Shown piece after piece: positions 7,230 to 16,094 of a stretch of 64,000 bases of DNA; within the stretch, counting starts at the first letter, position 1, and the number at the start of each line of letters is the position of its first letter. This DNA comes from Noviherbaspirillum suwonense (lineage in GTDB: Bacteria; Pseudomonadota; Gammaproteobacteria; Burkholderiales; Burkholderiaceae_D). The notes under the pieces were generated by a model that saw only the letters and a program-made list of their open reading frames with translations, was not told the origin of the DNA and did no database searches. The stretch is from NCBI RefSeq assembly GCF_900182955.1, contig NZ_FXUL01000029.1, positions 1 to 64,000 on the forward strand, written 5' to 3'. The position numbers and the translations under genes are program-made.

Positions 7230-9662
7230 ATGCTGAATTTTCCGAAAAACCAGTGTCACGCGCTGTTGCACATCGAGCGCCGCGAAAACGAGCGGCCAGC
7301 CGACGACGAAACCGCTACCATTAATAACCGGCTCATCCAAGGAGCGCGTCTGGAATCGCCGGAACAACATCCAACCGGCACGCCCCTGACCGCGCCAATA
7401 AAGCCCGTGGTCACCCTGCTCGATCCAGCGCCAAAATCCCTTCTGCCGGTTACTCCGCCTGTCACTCTGCCAGGTACATCATTTAGCTTGCCCATAACCT
7501 CATCCTTGCCCGTTTGGAGACAGCCGGGTCAAGCCCGCCCGGCAGCCTGTGGCACGGACATGCGTTCCGAGACTGACATGCGATTGCAAAACATCGCGAA
7601 GCAGGTATTGGACGCACAACAGCCTGCATTGGAAGAGGTGAAGGACGCCATCCGAGACGTCAAGCTTCACTCACTGCCGGTCGTCCTTGAATGGCTCCAA
7701 TTCTGCGGAACGCTCTGTTTGCATTATGATGCACAAGACGACAAGGAAGAGCTGTCGCAGTGTCTCGAGCAAGTCCTGCTTCGCATCTCCACCTTACGGT
7801 GTTCCAGCGATCCTGCCCACTTCAACATGGCAAAAGCTTCCTTGCGTTCCACAAGTATTCCTGCCGGCTTCATACGCATTATCCAGCGCGCCAGGGACAG
7901 CAAATGGCAGAACGGGCGATTAAACAGTTTGGTTCTACGGGCAAAAATTGCGACAACCATAAAGCGGGCACTTGAGCAATCGAGAGTAGGCACGCACCCG
8001 GAAAAAACAGCGCTACAAGCGGCAACCGGATTAATGACTGCCCGTCATGGCGCGCACGACGCCGACCTCAGCTTGCCCATCGTCGCAATGAAGTCCGATC
8101 AAGTGCATCGCGCGCGCGACCAGGATCCCGCTTTCACGCCGATGACCACCGAGTCGGTCGAACGGGTCGACCTGACAGACTCTTCAGGCGGGCCGCGCCC
8201 AGAGCGCTCGCCTGCGCCAGCGGCTTTGCAACCCCTTGCAGTGTCCTTTCCCGATAACGGTGGCCCAAGCCAGTATCAAGACACATTGGTCTTTCCCCGC
8301 CCCATCATGCGTCAGGCCAAGGCAATACCTGGAACATCCTTGCTCCAAAGTGAGGCACAGCCCAGACCGTACGGCTACGTGCCGGGTGCCTATTGGCAAC
8401 CCACAGCCCTGGGGTCGACGGTTTTGCCTTTCGGAGCAGCCTTGGCGGCTGCTGCCCCGATGCCATTCCAGCGCACTTCGGAGCCACCCATGCCAGTGTA
8501 TATGCATGAACCGATCAAGCCGCCTCGGCAGGCAATCGCGGCGCCGATTCAAACCATTATCGAGTCGCCTGGACACAAGCGGATGCACATTGACGAGCCA
8601 GTCGAACGCAAGCGGCAGCGCATTGACGAAGACGGTGCGAGCATCGTCAACAGCGCATCGTCAATCGAGAGGCTTGGGGTGACATGGCCGCCAATGTCTG
8701 CTCGCGACCGTGCTCACCTTGAAAATATCGAAATGGCTTTTTCAGCCTATGAGGACGTGCTGAGCCAGAATAACATGTCGATGCCCACACTCCTGATTAC
8801 GTTCGACGACCTTCGGAGGGTTACGCATGAATGGATGATACTGCTCGCGACGCGGCCGGCGGCGGCGCCTCTGTTATTAACGCTGTCTACGATCACCGCA
8901 TCCTGGCACTCACAAACAAAGGCTAGCCTGCCAGCAGAAATCGATGCGAGTTCGTTCAATATCACGATCGATCTGGCGCCTGCGGAGACCAAGGCCCTAT
9001 ACGAATGGAGCTATGAGAATAATCCCGTGCTAAGGCAATTATTTGACTTCCAGCGCGCGCGGATCATGCAACAAATACGGGCAACGGCGCCAGGGCTGGC
9101 GTGGTCACAAGCAGCGGCGCCGGCGCCGCGAAACGATGGTCGGGGACCAGAAGATGCAGAGTCGCCAAGCCAGCAGCATCCAGTAGTCGAAGCAAATGGT
9201 TTTAAGCAAAACGATGCAACAAACGCATGGAATAGTCTTAAAGCGTTCGAAGCGGCAGGCATCGCGAAAGATATCCCGGACGTGCAGAAGTTGATCGACG
9301 ACATTTGCCCCATATTGGCGAGAATCCTTGAAACCCAGGAACAGGACGAGCGCAAGATCGGCAGAGACATGATGCTTTACCTGCTCTCACTCGTGCTCCA
9401 GGTCAGCAGGAGATTCAGTCTTGAAGACTCACGAAAGGAGATCGCACAAATGTTGCTGCACCATGCAGGAAGGGACGCCAGGCTTTGCGAATGCGCTTAC
9501 GACGTGTGGAAAAATGAAAATTTCCAAGGTTCAAACATGTTACCGATTTGGACTGGACTAAAGAAGTTAATCGATCATAAGGAAGCGTTGCGGCACGCTG
9601 CCGCCATTGTGGCAGCTGAACTGGGCGCCATAGACGCGAACATCGCCACCTTTTCGACGTGA
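7230..9662 (+). CDS. Large orphan protein 1 (candidate secreted effector)
   Basis: 810 residues, no known family recognised. It begins MLNFPKNQCHALLH, almost the same as the neighbour at 10336 (MLNFSKDQLPMLSH), with identical bases TTCCC before both ATGs. Residues ~10-100 are polar and Pro/Thr-rich with no Sec signal. Residues ~115-260 carry a helical module shared with that neighbour (WLQFCGTLCLHYD, then SIPAGFIRIIQRA, then HPEKTALQAA). A basic cluster at ~448-470 (HKRMH...ERKRQR) looks like a bipartite nuclear localisation signal. The C-terminal ~140 residues are another helical domain. Modular organisation, polar start and lack of enzymatic motifs fit a host-targeted effector, but that is inference. 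Confidence 0.75.
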   Translation: MLNFPKNQCHALLHIERRENERPADDETATINNRLIQGARLESPEQHPTGTPLTAPIKPVVTLLDPAPKSLLPVTPPVTLPGTSFSLPITSSLPVWRQPGQARPAACGTDMRSETDMRLQNIAKQVLDAQQPALEEVKDAIRDVKLHSLPVVLEWLQFCGTLCLHYDAQDDKEELSQCLEQVLLRISTLRCSSDPAHFNMAKASLRSTSIPAGFIRIIQRARDSKWQNGRLNSLVLRAKIATTIKRALEQSRVGTHPEKTALQAATGLMTARHGAHDADLSLPIVAMKSDQVHRARDQDPAFTPMTTESVERVDLTDSSGGPRPERSPAPAALQPLAVSFPDNGGPSQYQDTLVFPRPIMRQAKAIPGTSLLQSEAQPRPYGYVPGAYWQPTALGSTVLPFGAALAAAAPMPFQRTSEPPMPVYMHEPIKPPRQAIAAPIQTIIESPGHKRMHIDEPVERKRQRIDEDGASIVNSASSIERLGVTWPPMSARDRAHLENIEMAFSAYEDVLSQNNMSMPTLLITFDDLRRVTHEWMILLATRPAAAPLLLTLSTITASWHSQTKASLPAEIDASSFNITIDLAPAETKALYEWSYENNPVLRQLFDFQRARIMQQIRATAPGLAWSQAAAPAPRNDGRGPEDAESPSQQHPVVEANGFKQNDATNAWNSLKAFEAAGIAKDIPDVQKLIDDICPILARILETQEQDERKIGRDMMLYLLSLVLQVSRRFSLEDSRKEIAQMLLHHAGRDARLCECAYDVWKNENFQGSNMLPIWTGLKKLIDHKEALRHAAAIVAAELGAIDANIATFST

Positions 9663-9802
9663 CAAGAAGCGAGGCAGCCCGTGCACCCAAGGCTTGCTGC
9701 CGGGCGTAAGGGCTGCAAGATGTCGGGGTTTGACGCCGTGCATCAGCGGCCAACTTACACCAGGCCCGACCTGTATCGCACCATCCATCCTTGCCGCCCA
9801 GG

Positions 9803-10125
9803 CTCCGTCTCCCGCCACGTCCTCACCCACTCCGGCGGCATCGCCTGCGCAAACGCGCCGATGTGCGCGACCAGGTTGCCCAGTCCCGCCGGTACGCTGG
9901 TCACGCCTTCGGTCAGCGCATGCATGCGGCTGCCCAGTTCGTCCTGCACCATCGGCAGCAGCCAGTCGCCATGATGCTGCCGCCGACCACGAACATGCGG
10001 GTGTCGAACGGGACCGCGACGTTGTAGAGGCCGCGCCCGAACCAGCGCGTCGCGTCTTCGGCGATGGCGCATGTGCCGAAAATGCGTTCGGTTACCAGCG
10101 CAGAAACGCAATCGCCCTCGAACGA
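9803..10125 (-). pseudogene. Remnant B: internally deleted ROK kinase fragment
   Basis: Leftward DNA here matches two parts of the intact ROK gene: the C-terminal third (RWFGRGLYNVAV, then RMHALTEGVTSVPAGLGNL) and a short piece around CVSALVTERIFG. About 270 bases that separate them in the intact gene are missing. A further 10-base deletion after MFVVGGS shifts the frame, so the product would be broken. It lies between the two large orphan genes. The remaining bases of 9663-10335 carry no convincing gene. Confidence 0.85.
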
Positions 10126-10335
10126 AGCAAAAAATAGTCGGTGTACGCACAAAAGTCATTCCACAGCTGGCAAGCAAATATTTCGGCAGAGATGATGATG
10201 ATTCGACCCGAAACTGCGGATGGAGATCAGCCACCAACAAGCTCGGGTTTTTTGAGCGTAAATGATGCATCGCGTCATTCACTGGCCAGACCCTGTCCCC
10301 AACACCTGATGAATAAAAATTTACAGGCTCTTCCC

Positions 10336-12489
10336 ATGCTGAATTTTTCAAAAGACCAGTTACCCATGCTGTCCCACGGCAAGCGCCGCGCGCCCGAGCC
10401 GCAGGCCAGTGGCGATACCGCTGATATTGACAGCCGGCCGGCAAAGCGGCCGCATCTGGAGTCGCCAGGGCAGAACCAGGCTGGCGAGCCGCGGGTTGAT
10501 CCGACAACCCCGGTAGTCCGCGTGCTCGACCCTGCACCGCCTGCCCAATCGACAATTTTGCCGCCGGTTGCACGACCATCCCTGCCCCTGCCCTTCTCCA
10601 ATGAGTACGAGCCCCCTCGCGACCTCGTGCGCCTCCTGAAACCTCGGCGGCATTGCAGCATGGGCACTACCAATGCAACGCCAACTTCCACAATCACCCA
10701 TTCGGCACCACAATTCCGGGCCGAACCTGGAGCGCCACAGTCCGCCGGCCAAGTGACTGATAAAGAAAACGTGGAGCCTGTCACTGATGAACGATTTGAA
10801 TCAATAGCGCGGCAAGTGCGCGACGCAGAGCAGGTAGATCTAGAACTTGCGATTATTCCTATCCAGGAAGGCGGTGTTGATTCGCCGGCCGCTGTCACTG
10901 TGTGGCTCCAATTCTGCGCGATGCTCTGTCTGCATTACGATGACCAGCAGGACAAGGAGCCGCTTTGGCAGTGCCTCGAACGGGTTTTTTTGCGTATTCG
11001 CAGCATTAAATGGAAATGCGAGGAAATGCGCGTCCGGCACGATACGCTACAAGCGACTTTACTTGCCCAAAGCATGACAGCCGGATTCATACGCATCCTC
11101 CAGCGCGCCAAGGCCAGTAAATGGCGGGAAGGCCGGTTATTAGTCCTTTTCTACAAAGCAGGAATGTCATCTCCGTTGACGCTGGCCATCGAGCAAATGC
11201 AAGCCGGCCAGCATCCGGAAAAAACCGCGCGACAGGCGGCGGAAGACTTTCTGCTTGCACACTGCACAGCGCGTGCCGCTCATGCAACCCATGCAGACCT
11301 TGCCGCACATGCTGCGGTTGTCCCGAACCCATTTAAAAAAGTAATCAGTTCCGAGACGGTGGATCCGGAATTCCCGTTCATGCCTAACCCCGGCGAAGAT
11401 ATGGTCGACTCAAGTGCGCTGCCGGAATTCTGGTGGCTACCCGATGGCTATTATCTGGCGGCACATGCGTTCGAGCCAGCCAGCGAAAGCATGAGCACCG
11501 TCACTACGACCACCGCTACAACGCCAGCTCCCACAGCCTTCAGTTCGGCGCCGCAACTGCGGCCCGCGCCTGACACGCCACAATCGGCCAGCCAGGTAGC
11601 TGATGACGAAAATGTGGAGCCCGTCGATGATGAACGATTTGATTGGATAGCGCGGCAGGTGCGTGACGCAAGGCAGGTGGAGCTACCACATGCGATCAGC
11701 ACCATCAACGAAGCCGATTTTGATTCACCACCGGGTTTCACTACGTGGGTCCAACTTTGCGCGGTTCTCTGTCTGCATTACGATGACGAGCAGGACAAGG
11801 AACCGCTTTGGCAGTGCCTCGAGCGGGTCTTGCTGCGTATTTGCAGCATTAAAGGGACATGCAAGAAAATGCGCGTCCGGCACAACACGGTACAAGCGAC
11901 TTTACTTGCCCATAGCATGCCATCCGGCTTCATACACATCCTCCAGCGCGCCAAGGCTAGTGGATGGCGGGAAGACCGGCTACCTGCCCTTTTCAAAAGG
12001 GCAGGGATGTTACTTCAGTTAACCCTGGCCATCAGGCAAATGGAAGCCGGCTTATATCCCGAAAAAACCACGCAACAGGCAGCGGCAGACTTTCTGCTTG
12101 CACACTATCCAGCGCGTGCCGCCCATACAGCTCTTCCAGACCATATAGCCGGTGCAGTCGTTCCCAAGCCGCCCAATAAAACAAACAGGCTCGAGACGGT
12201 GAATCCAGAATTCCTGTTCATGCCTTTTTTCGGCGAAGACATGATCGACCCTGGCCCGCCGCCAGAATTCTGGTGGCTACCCGATGCCGATTGTCCGGCA
12301 GCACACCTGTTCGAGCCGGCCAGTGGCAGCACGAGCACTACCACGACAACTACCCCTACAACGCCAACTCCCGCAGTCGCCCACACAGCGCCGCAACTAC
12401 GGGCTGCGCCTGACGCGCCACTACAGAACGGGCTCGTCGCCGATGTCGACAATGAGCAAGCTGTCACGGAATACTTGTTGAACGACTAG
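10336..12489 (+). CDS. Large orphan protein 2 with internal tandem duplication
   Basis: 717 residues from the ATG aligned with the neighbouring paralogue's start (MLNFSKDQLPMLSH); ATGs at 10309 and 10141 are in frame but unsupported by that comparison. After a Pro-rich N-terminus containing RPAKRPHLESPG, a ~280-residue module occurs twice (ENVEPVTDERFESIARQVRD and ENVEPVDDERFDWIARQVRD), each with a cysteine-containing helix (LCLHYDD), QATLLAxSM, HPEKT/YPEKT and the ending PEFWWLPD, joined by Thr/Pro linkers. A third copy starts and breaks off at the C-terminus. The function is unknown. It is convergent with the intact ROK gene, 19 bp apart. Confidence 0.75.
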   Translation: MLNFSKDQLPMLSHGKRRAPEPQASGDTADIDSRPAKRPHLESPGQNQAGEPRVDPTTPVVRVLDPAPPAQSTILPPVARPSLPLPFSNEYEPPRDLVRLLKPRRHCSMGTTNATPTSTITHSAPQFRAEPGAPQSAGQVTDKENVEPVTDERFESIARQVRDAEQVDLELAIIPIQEGGVDSPAAVTVWLQFCAMLCLHYDDQQDKEPLWQCLERVFLRIRSIKWKCEEMRVRHDTLQATLLAQSMTAGFIRILQRAKASKWREGRLLVLFYKAGMSSPLTLAIEQMQAGQHPEKTARQAAEDFLLAHCTARAAHATHADLAAHAAVVPNPFKKVISSETVDPEFPFMPNPGEDMVDSSALPEFWWLPDGYYLAAHAFEPASESMSTVTTTTATTPAPTAFSSAPQLRPAPDTPQSASQVADDENVEPVDDERFDWIARQVRDARQVELPHAISTINEADFDSPPGFTTWVQLCAVLCLHYDDEQDKEPLWQCLERVLLRICSIKGTCKKMRVRHNTVQATLLAHSMPSGFIHILQRAKASGWREDRLPALFKRAGMLLQLTLAIRQMEAGLYPEKTTQQAAADFLLAHYPARAAHTALPDHIAGAVVPKPPNKTNRLETVNPEFLFMPFFGEDMIDPGPPPEFWWLPDADCPAAHLFEPASGSTSTTTTTTPTTPTPAVAHTAPQLRAAPDAPLQNGLVADVDNEQAVTEYLLND
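10690..12486 (+). repeat. 840-bp direct coding repeat, two copies and a stub
   Basis: Within the orphan gene, the segment beginning near 10690 recurs near 11533 and again, truncated, near 12373, a period of about 840 bases (280 codons). Matching marks are CCACAGTCCGCC at 10735, CCACAATCGGCC at 11578 and CCACTACAGAAC at 12418. The copies differ at many third positions, so the duplication is not recent. Confidence 0.85.
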
Positions 12490-12508
12490 ACCTCCACGTT
12501 GGGTCTGT

Positions 12509-13507
12509 TCATTGATCACGCGGCGTCCACGGCTCCGTCTCCCGCCACGTCCTCACCCATTCCGGCGGCATCACCTGCGCGAACGCGCCGATGTCCGCGA
12601 CCAGGCTTCCCAGTCCCGCCGGAACGATAGTCACGCCGTCGGTCAGCGCATGCATGCGGCTGTGCAGTTCCTTCTCCACCATCGGCAGCAGCCAGTCGCC
12701 ATGATGTTGCCAGACGCTGCCGCCGACCACGAACATGCGGGTGTCGAGCGCCACCGCGACGTTGTACAACCCGCGCCCGAACCAGCGCGCCGCGTCTTCG
12801 GCAATGGCGCGCGCGTTGCCCTCGCCGTCGCGTGCCGCGTCGAACACGTCGGCGGTGGACTGGCCCAGCCGGTTGGCGAGGTTGCGCCCGGAGATCAGCG
12901 CTTCCAGGTCGCCCTGGTTGCCGCAGCCGCATACCGCGTCGGACGTGTCGCTCATCAGCATGTGGCCGGCATGGCCGGTGTTCCCGTGCTTGCCATGCAG
13001 GACATGGCCGTCGACGCAGAAGCCGAAGCCGATGCCGGTGCTCCAGGTGACATAGACGCAGTCCGGCTCGTCGCGCACCGCGCCGAACGTGCGCTCGGCC
13101 ACCAGCGCCGACACGCAGTCGTTCTCGATGGCGACCCGGCTGAACTGCGCCTTGAGCGGCCGTTCGAGCGGGATCACCACCCAGTCGTTCGGCAGGTCAT
13201 GTGATTGCGACTGGCCGCCGCAGATATTCGGCGAGGCCAGCCCCAGCATGCCGTCGACCTGCGCGAATGGCCCGGCCGACGACACGCCGACCGCATGCAG
13301 CGCCTCGCGCGGCACGCCGGCCTGGTCGCAGGCCGCATGCAGCAGTTCGATGCAGGTGCGCGCCACCGTGTCCGGCGGCCCGCTCTTGGGCGTGGGCGCG
13401 GTGACGCGCGCCAGCGGGCCGTCCGCGTTGGCCACGCTGGCCGCGATCTTGGTGCCGCCGATATCGAGGGCGCCCAGCAGGCTCTGGTTCATCGCATTGG
13501 TCTCCAT
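12509..13507 (-). CDS. ROK-family sugar kinase (fructokinase/glucokinase-like)
   Basis: 332 residues starting METNAMNQ; the ATG overlaps the upstream GH15 stop by one base (TGATG). The ATP phosphate loop is DIGGTK at 15-20. The ROK zinc/active-site region reads GNTGHAGHMLMSDTSDAVCGCGNQGDLEALISG in the usual spacing. The family phosphorylates hexoses such as glucose or fructose. It is the last gene of the otsA-otsB-GH15 operon, so it plausibly phosphorylates glucose released by the GH15 enzyme. Two broken copies of its 3' end lie at 6905 and 9803. An open frame reaching 13723 extends into the GH15 gene and was rejected as the start. Confidence 0.88.
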   Translation of the reverse strand: METNAMNQSLLGALDIGGTKIAASVANADGPLARVTAPTPKSGPPDTVARTCIELLHAACDQAGVPREALHAVGVSSAGPFAQVDGMLGLASPNICGGQSQSHDLPNDWVVIPLERPLKAQFSRVAIENDCVSALVAERTFGAVRDEPDCVYVTWSTGIGFGFCVDGHVLHGKHGNTGHAGHMLMSDTSDAVCGCGNQGDLEALISGRNLANRLGQSTADVFDAARDGEGNARAIAEDAARWFGRGLYNVAVALDTRMFVVGGSVWQHHGDWLLPMVEKELHSRMHALTDGVTIVPAGLGSLVADIGAFAQVMPPEWVRTWRETEPWTPRDQ

Positions 13508-15294
13508 CAGTAAGCCTCGTCCCAGGTAATGCTCAGCCGGGCCGCGCACTGGATCAGGCCGACCATGCTGTAGGTCTGCGGAAAGTTGCCCCACATCTCG
13601 CCGGTCTCGGGCGCCACGTCTTCCGACAGCAGGCCGAGATGGTTGCGGCGGTCCAGCACCTGCTCGAACAGCGTGCGCGCCCGCTCCTTCTCGCCGATCT
13701 GGGCCAGCGCGAGTATCCACCACAGCGTGCAGACCAGGAAGGCGGTTTCCGGCAGGCCGAAATCGTCTTCCTCGTCATAGCGCAGCAGGAACTCGCCGCG
13801 CTTGAGGTGCTTCTCGGTCGCGCGCACCGTGCTGGCGAAGCGCGGGTCGTCGGGCGCGAGGAACTGGAACTCGGCCATCAGCAGCAGGCTGGCGTCGAGC
13901 CGGTCGCCGCCGAAGGTGGAGACGAAGCTGCCCAGCTCCTCGTTCCATGCGGATGCGCAGATCACGCTGTGGATTTCCTGCGCATGGCCGCTCCAGTATG
14001 CGGCGCGCTCGTTCAGGCCCAGCCGGCCCGCGATGGTGGCGAGGCGGTCGCAGGCGGCCCAGCACATCACGCTGGAAAAGGTGTGCACCCGCTTCTGCCC
14101 GCGCAGCTCCCAGATGCCGGCGTCGGGCACGTTGTAATTGATGACCGCCTGCTCGCCCAGCCGCTCCAGGTCCTGGAACATCTGGTGGCCTGCGGGGCGC
14201 TCCATCCGGGTGTCGAAGAATGCATGGGTGCTGGCCATGACCGCCGCGCCGAACACGTCGTTCTGCACCTGGAAGTACGCCGAATTGCCGACCCGTACCG
14301 GCCCCATCCCGCGATAGCCCGCCAGGTGCGGCTCCTCGCGCTCTTCCAGCACCACTTCGCGCCGGATGCCGTAGACCGGCTGCAGGGGCGCGTCGCGGCT
14401 GTCGGCGATGATGTTGAGGATGTAGTCGAGATAGCGCTCCATGGTGCCGGTGGCGCCCAGGCTGTTCAGGGCATTGACCACGAAATAGGCGTCGCGCAGC
14501 CAGCAGAAGCGGTAGTCCCAGTTGCGCTTGCTGTGCGGCGCTTCCGGCACCGAGGTGGTAACGGCGGCGATCACCGCGCCGGAGTCGTCGAACGCATTCA
14601 TCTTCAGCGTGATGGCCGCGCGTATCGTCACGTCCTGCCACTCGAACGGGATGGCGAGGTTGCGCACCCAGCGCTGCCAGTAGCCCAGCGTCTGCTCGTG
14701 GAAGGAGCGGCCGATCTCGCGCGGCGAACCGGCGACGGTCTCGTCCGGGCCCAGCAGCATGGTCACCGACTCCTGCAGGAAGAACGGTTTTTCATCGGTG
14801 ATGGCCGACACCGAGGCGTCCGTGGTCAGACGCATCGACTGCGCCGAACCGACATAGGAAATGTGATGGGCGCCGCAACGGGTTTCGGCGCGCGCGCGGC
14901 CATAGTCCACCGACGGCCGCACCCGCAATGCGATGCGTGGCCGGCCCGCGGTGCGGCGCACGATGCGCACCAGCATCGACGGCGAGAACATGCGGCCGTG
15001 CAGCCGGAAGCGCGGCGCGAAGTCGGTCACCTCGATCGCGTTGCCGGCATTGTCCTCGAAGCGGGTGACGAGGATGGCCGAGTTGCGCTCGTAGCGCTGC
15101 TCGACCATGCGCGAATCGGCGAACACCACGTCGATGCTTCCGTGGCTGTCTTCCTTCTTGTCGCCGGCCAGCAGCGCATTGCACAGCGGGTCGCTGTCGA
15201 AGTACGGATAACACCACCAGACGATGGAGGCGTTCTTGTCGATAAGCGCGTTGGTGCGGGAGTTGCCGATCAGTCCTAAGTCTAATGTGCTCAT
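13507..15294 (-). CDS. Glycoside hydrolase family 15 (glucoamylase/trehalase-like)
   Basis: 595 residues starting MSTLDLGLIGNSRTNALIDK. The N-terminal beta-sandwich carries VWWCYPYFDSDPLCNALL. The (alpha/alpha)6 barrel includes SKRNWDYRFCWLRDAYFVVNAL (the GH15 RDA motif), HLAGYRGMGPVRVGNSA and FSSVMCWAACDRLA. Members of this bacterial clade hydrolyse alpha-glucosides and some act on trehalose. The start overlaps otsB by ATGA, so the enzyme probably turns over trehalose or a related glucan in the same pathway. No signal peptide is present, so it is cytosolic. The open frame continuing to 16023 overlaps otsB in another frame and is not the true N-terminus. Confidence 0.9.
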   Translation of the reverse strand: MSTLDLGLIGNSRTNALIDKNASIVWWCYPYFDSDPLCNALLAGDKKEDSHGSIDVVFADSRMVEQRYERNSAILVTRFEDNAGNAIEVTDFAPRFRLHGRMFSPSMLVRIVRRTAGRPRIALRVRPSVDYGRARAETRCGAHHISYVGSAQSMRLTTDASVSAITDEKPFFLQESVTMLLGPDETVAGSPREIGRSFHEQTLGYWQRWVRNLAIPFEWQDVTIRAAITLKMNAFDDSGAVIAAVTTSVPEAPHSKRNWDYRFCWLRDAYFVVNALNSLGATGTMERYLDYILNIIADSRDAPLQPVYGIRREVVLEEREEPHLAGYRGMGPVRVGNSAYFQVQNDVFGAAVMASTHAFFDTRMERPAGHQMFQDLERLGEQAVINYNVPDAGIWELRGQKRVHTFSSVMCWAACDRLATIAGRLGLNERAAYWSGHAQEIHSVICASAWNEELGSFVSTFGGDRLDASLLLMAEFQFLAPDDPRFASTVRATEKHLKRGEFLLRYDEEDDFGLPETAFLVCTLWWILALAQIGEKERARTLFEQVLDRRNHLGLLSEDVAPETGEMWGNFPQTYSMVGLIQCAARLSITWDEAY

Positions 15295-16094
15295 GCGGGG
15301 GTCCTGTTTGAAATTGCCTGCGACTGGCGGGCCAGGCGGCGCACCAGTTCGTCCAGCAGTTGCACGATGTCCGGCATTGCCGGCAGATAAAATTCGGCGG
15401 CGGTGTCCGGGTGCGGTTCGATGCGCACCGTCAGCACGTCGCTGCGGCGCAAGCGGAATACATCCTCGTCGGTGACATCGTCGCCGACATAGATGGCGGT
15501 GGATGCGCCGGCCTGGCGCATCAGTTCCTCGAGCGCGCCGCCCTTGTGCGCGGCGTCTTCCGGCATCAGGCTGAAGACGCACTTGCCTTCGATCACGCGC
15601 GGCGGCGGCGACAGCGTCGCGAACAGCGTGCGCAGCCGCTGCTCGGTCTGCGCATGATTGCGCGCCATCCGGTAATGCACCGACAGCGAATAAGCCTTGT
15701 CCTCGAGACGTATGCCAGGGTCGAAGCGCTGCTTGTCGTTCAGCGCCAGTTCCAGCGCGCTGCGCCAGGCCGCGCAGGCAAGTGCATAGGACTTGCTGCG
15801 GCCTTCCCAGCCCGGCATGCCCTCCAGCCCGTGGTTGCCGATCACGTAATGCGGCTCGAAGCCCAGCCGCTTGCGGATGTCGGCCAGCGAGCGGCCCGTC
15901 AGGATGGCCACCGGCGCCAACGTGGCCAGCGTCAGCAGCCGCTCCCGCACTTCCGGCGGCAGCGCGGCGCTGTCGGGCTGCGGGACGATGGGCGAGAGCG
16001 TGCCATCGAAGTCGAACACGCACAGCATGCCGGGTTGCACGATGTCGTCGAGGCGCTTGAGGCCGTCTTCATCGAAGAGTCGGCGCATCCTCAC
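15291..16094 (-). CDS. otsB: Trehalose-6-phosphate phosphatase
   Basis: 267-residue HAD-superfamily phosphatase. Motif I is FDFDGTLSP with nucleophile Asp28 and Asp30. Motif II lies in ILTGRSLADI. A substrate-recognition stretch reads VIGNHGLEG, and motif IV reads IYVGDDVTDEDVF. It dephosphorylates trehalose-6-phosphate to trehalose. It overlaps otsA upstream (ATGA, 16091-16094) and GH15 downstream (ATGA, 15291-15294), so the set is one transcript. Length is typical for OtsB. Confidence 0.95.
   Translation of the reverse strand: MRMRRLFDEDGLKRLDDIVQPGMLCVFDFDGTLSPIVPQPDSAALPPEVRERLLTLATLAPVAILTGRSLADIRKRLGFEPHYVIGNHGLEGMPGWEGRSKSYALACAAWRSALELALNDKQRFDPGIRLEDKAYSLSVHYRMARNHAQTEQRLRTLFATLSPPPRVIEGKCVFSLMPEDAAHKGGALEELMRQAGASTAIYVGDDVTDEDVFRLRRSDVLTVRIEPHPDTAAEFYLPAMPDIVQLLDELVRRLARQSQAISNRTPA

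Noticed and set aside
6600-10336. HrpB-type TTCG-N16-TTCG or HrpL-type promoter elements before the orphan genes
   Set aside because: Single TTCG words occur, but no correctly spaced pair or GGAACC-CCAC box was found by eye.
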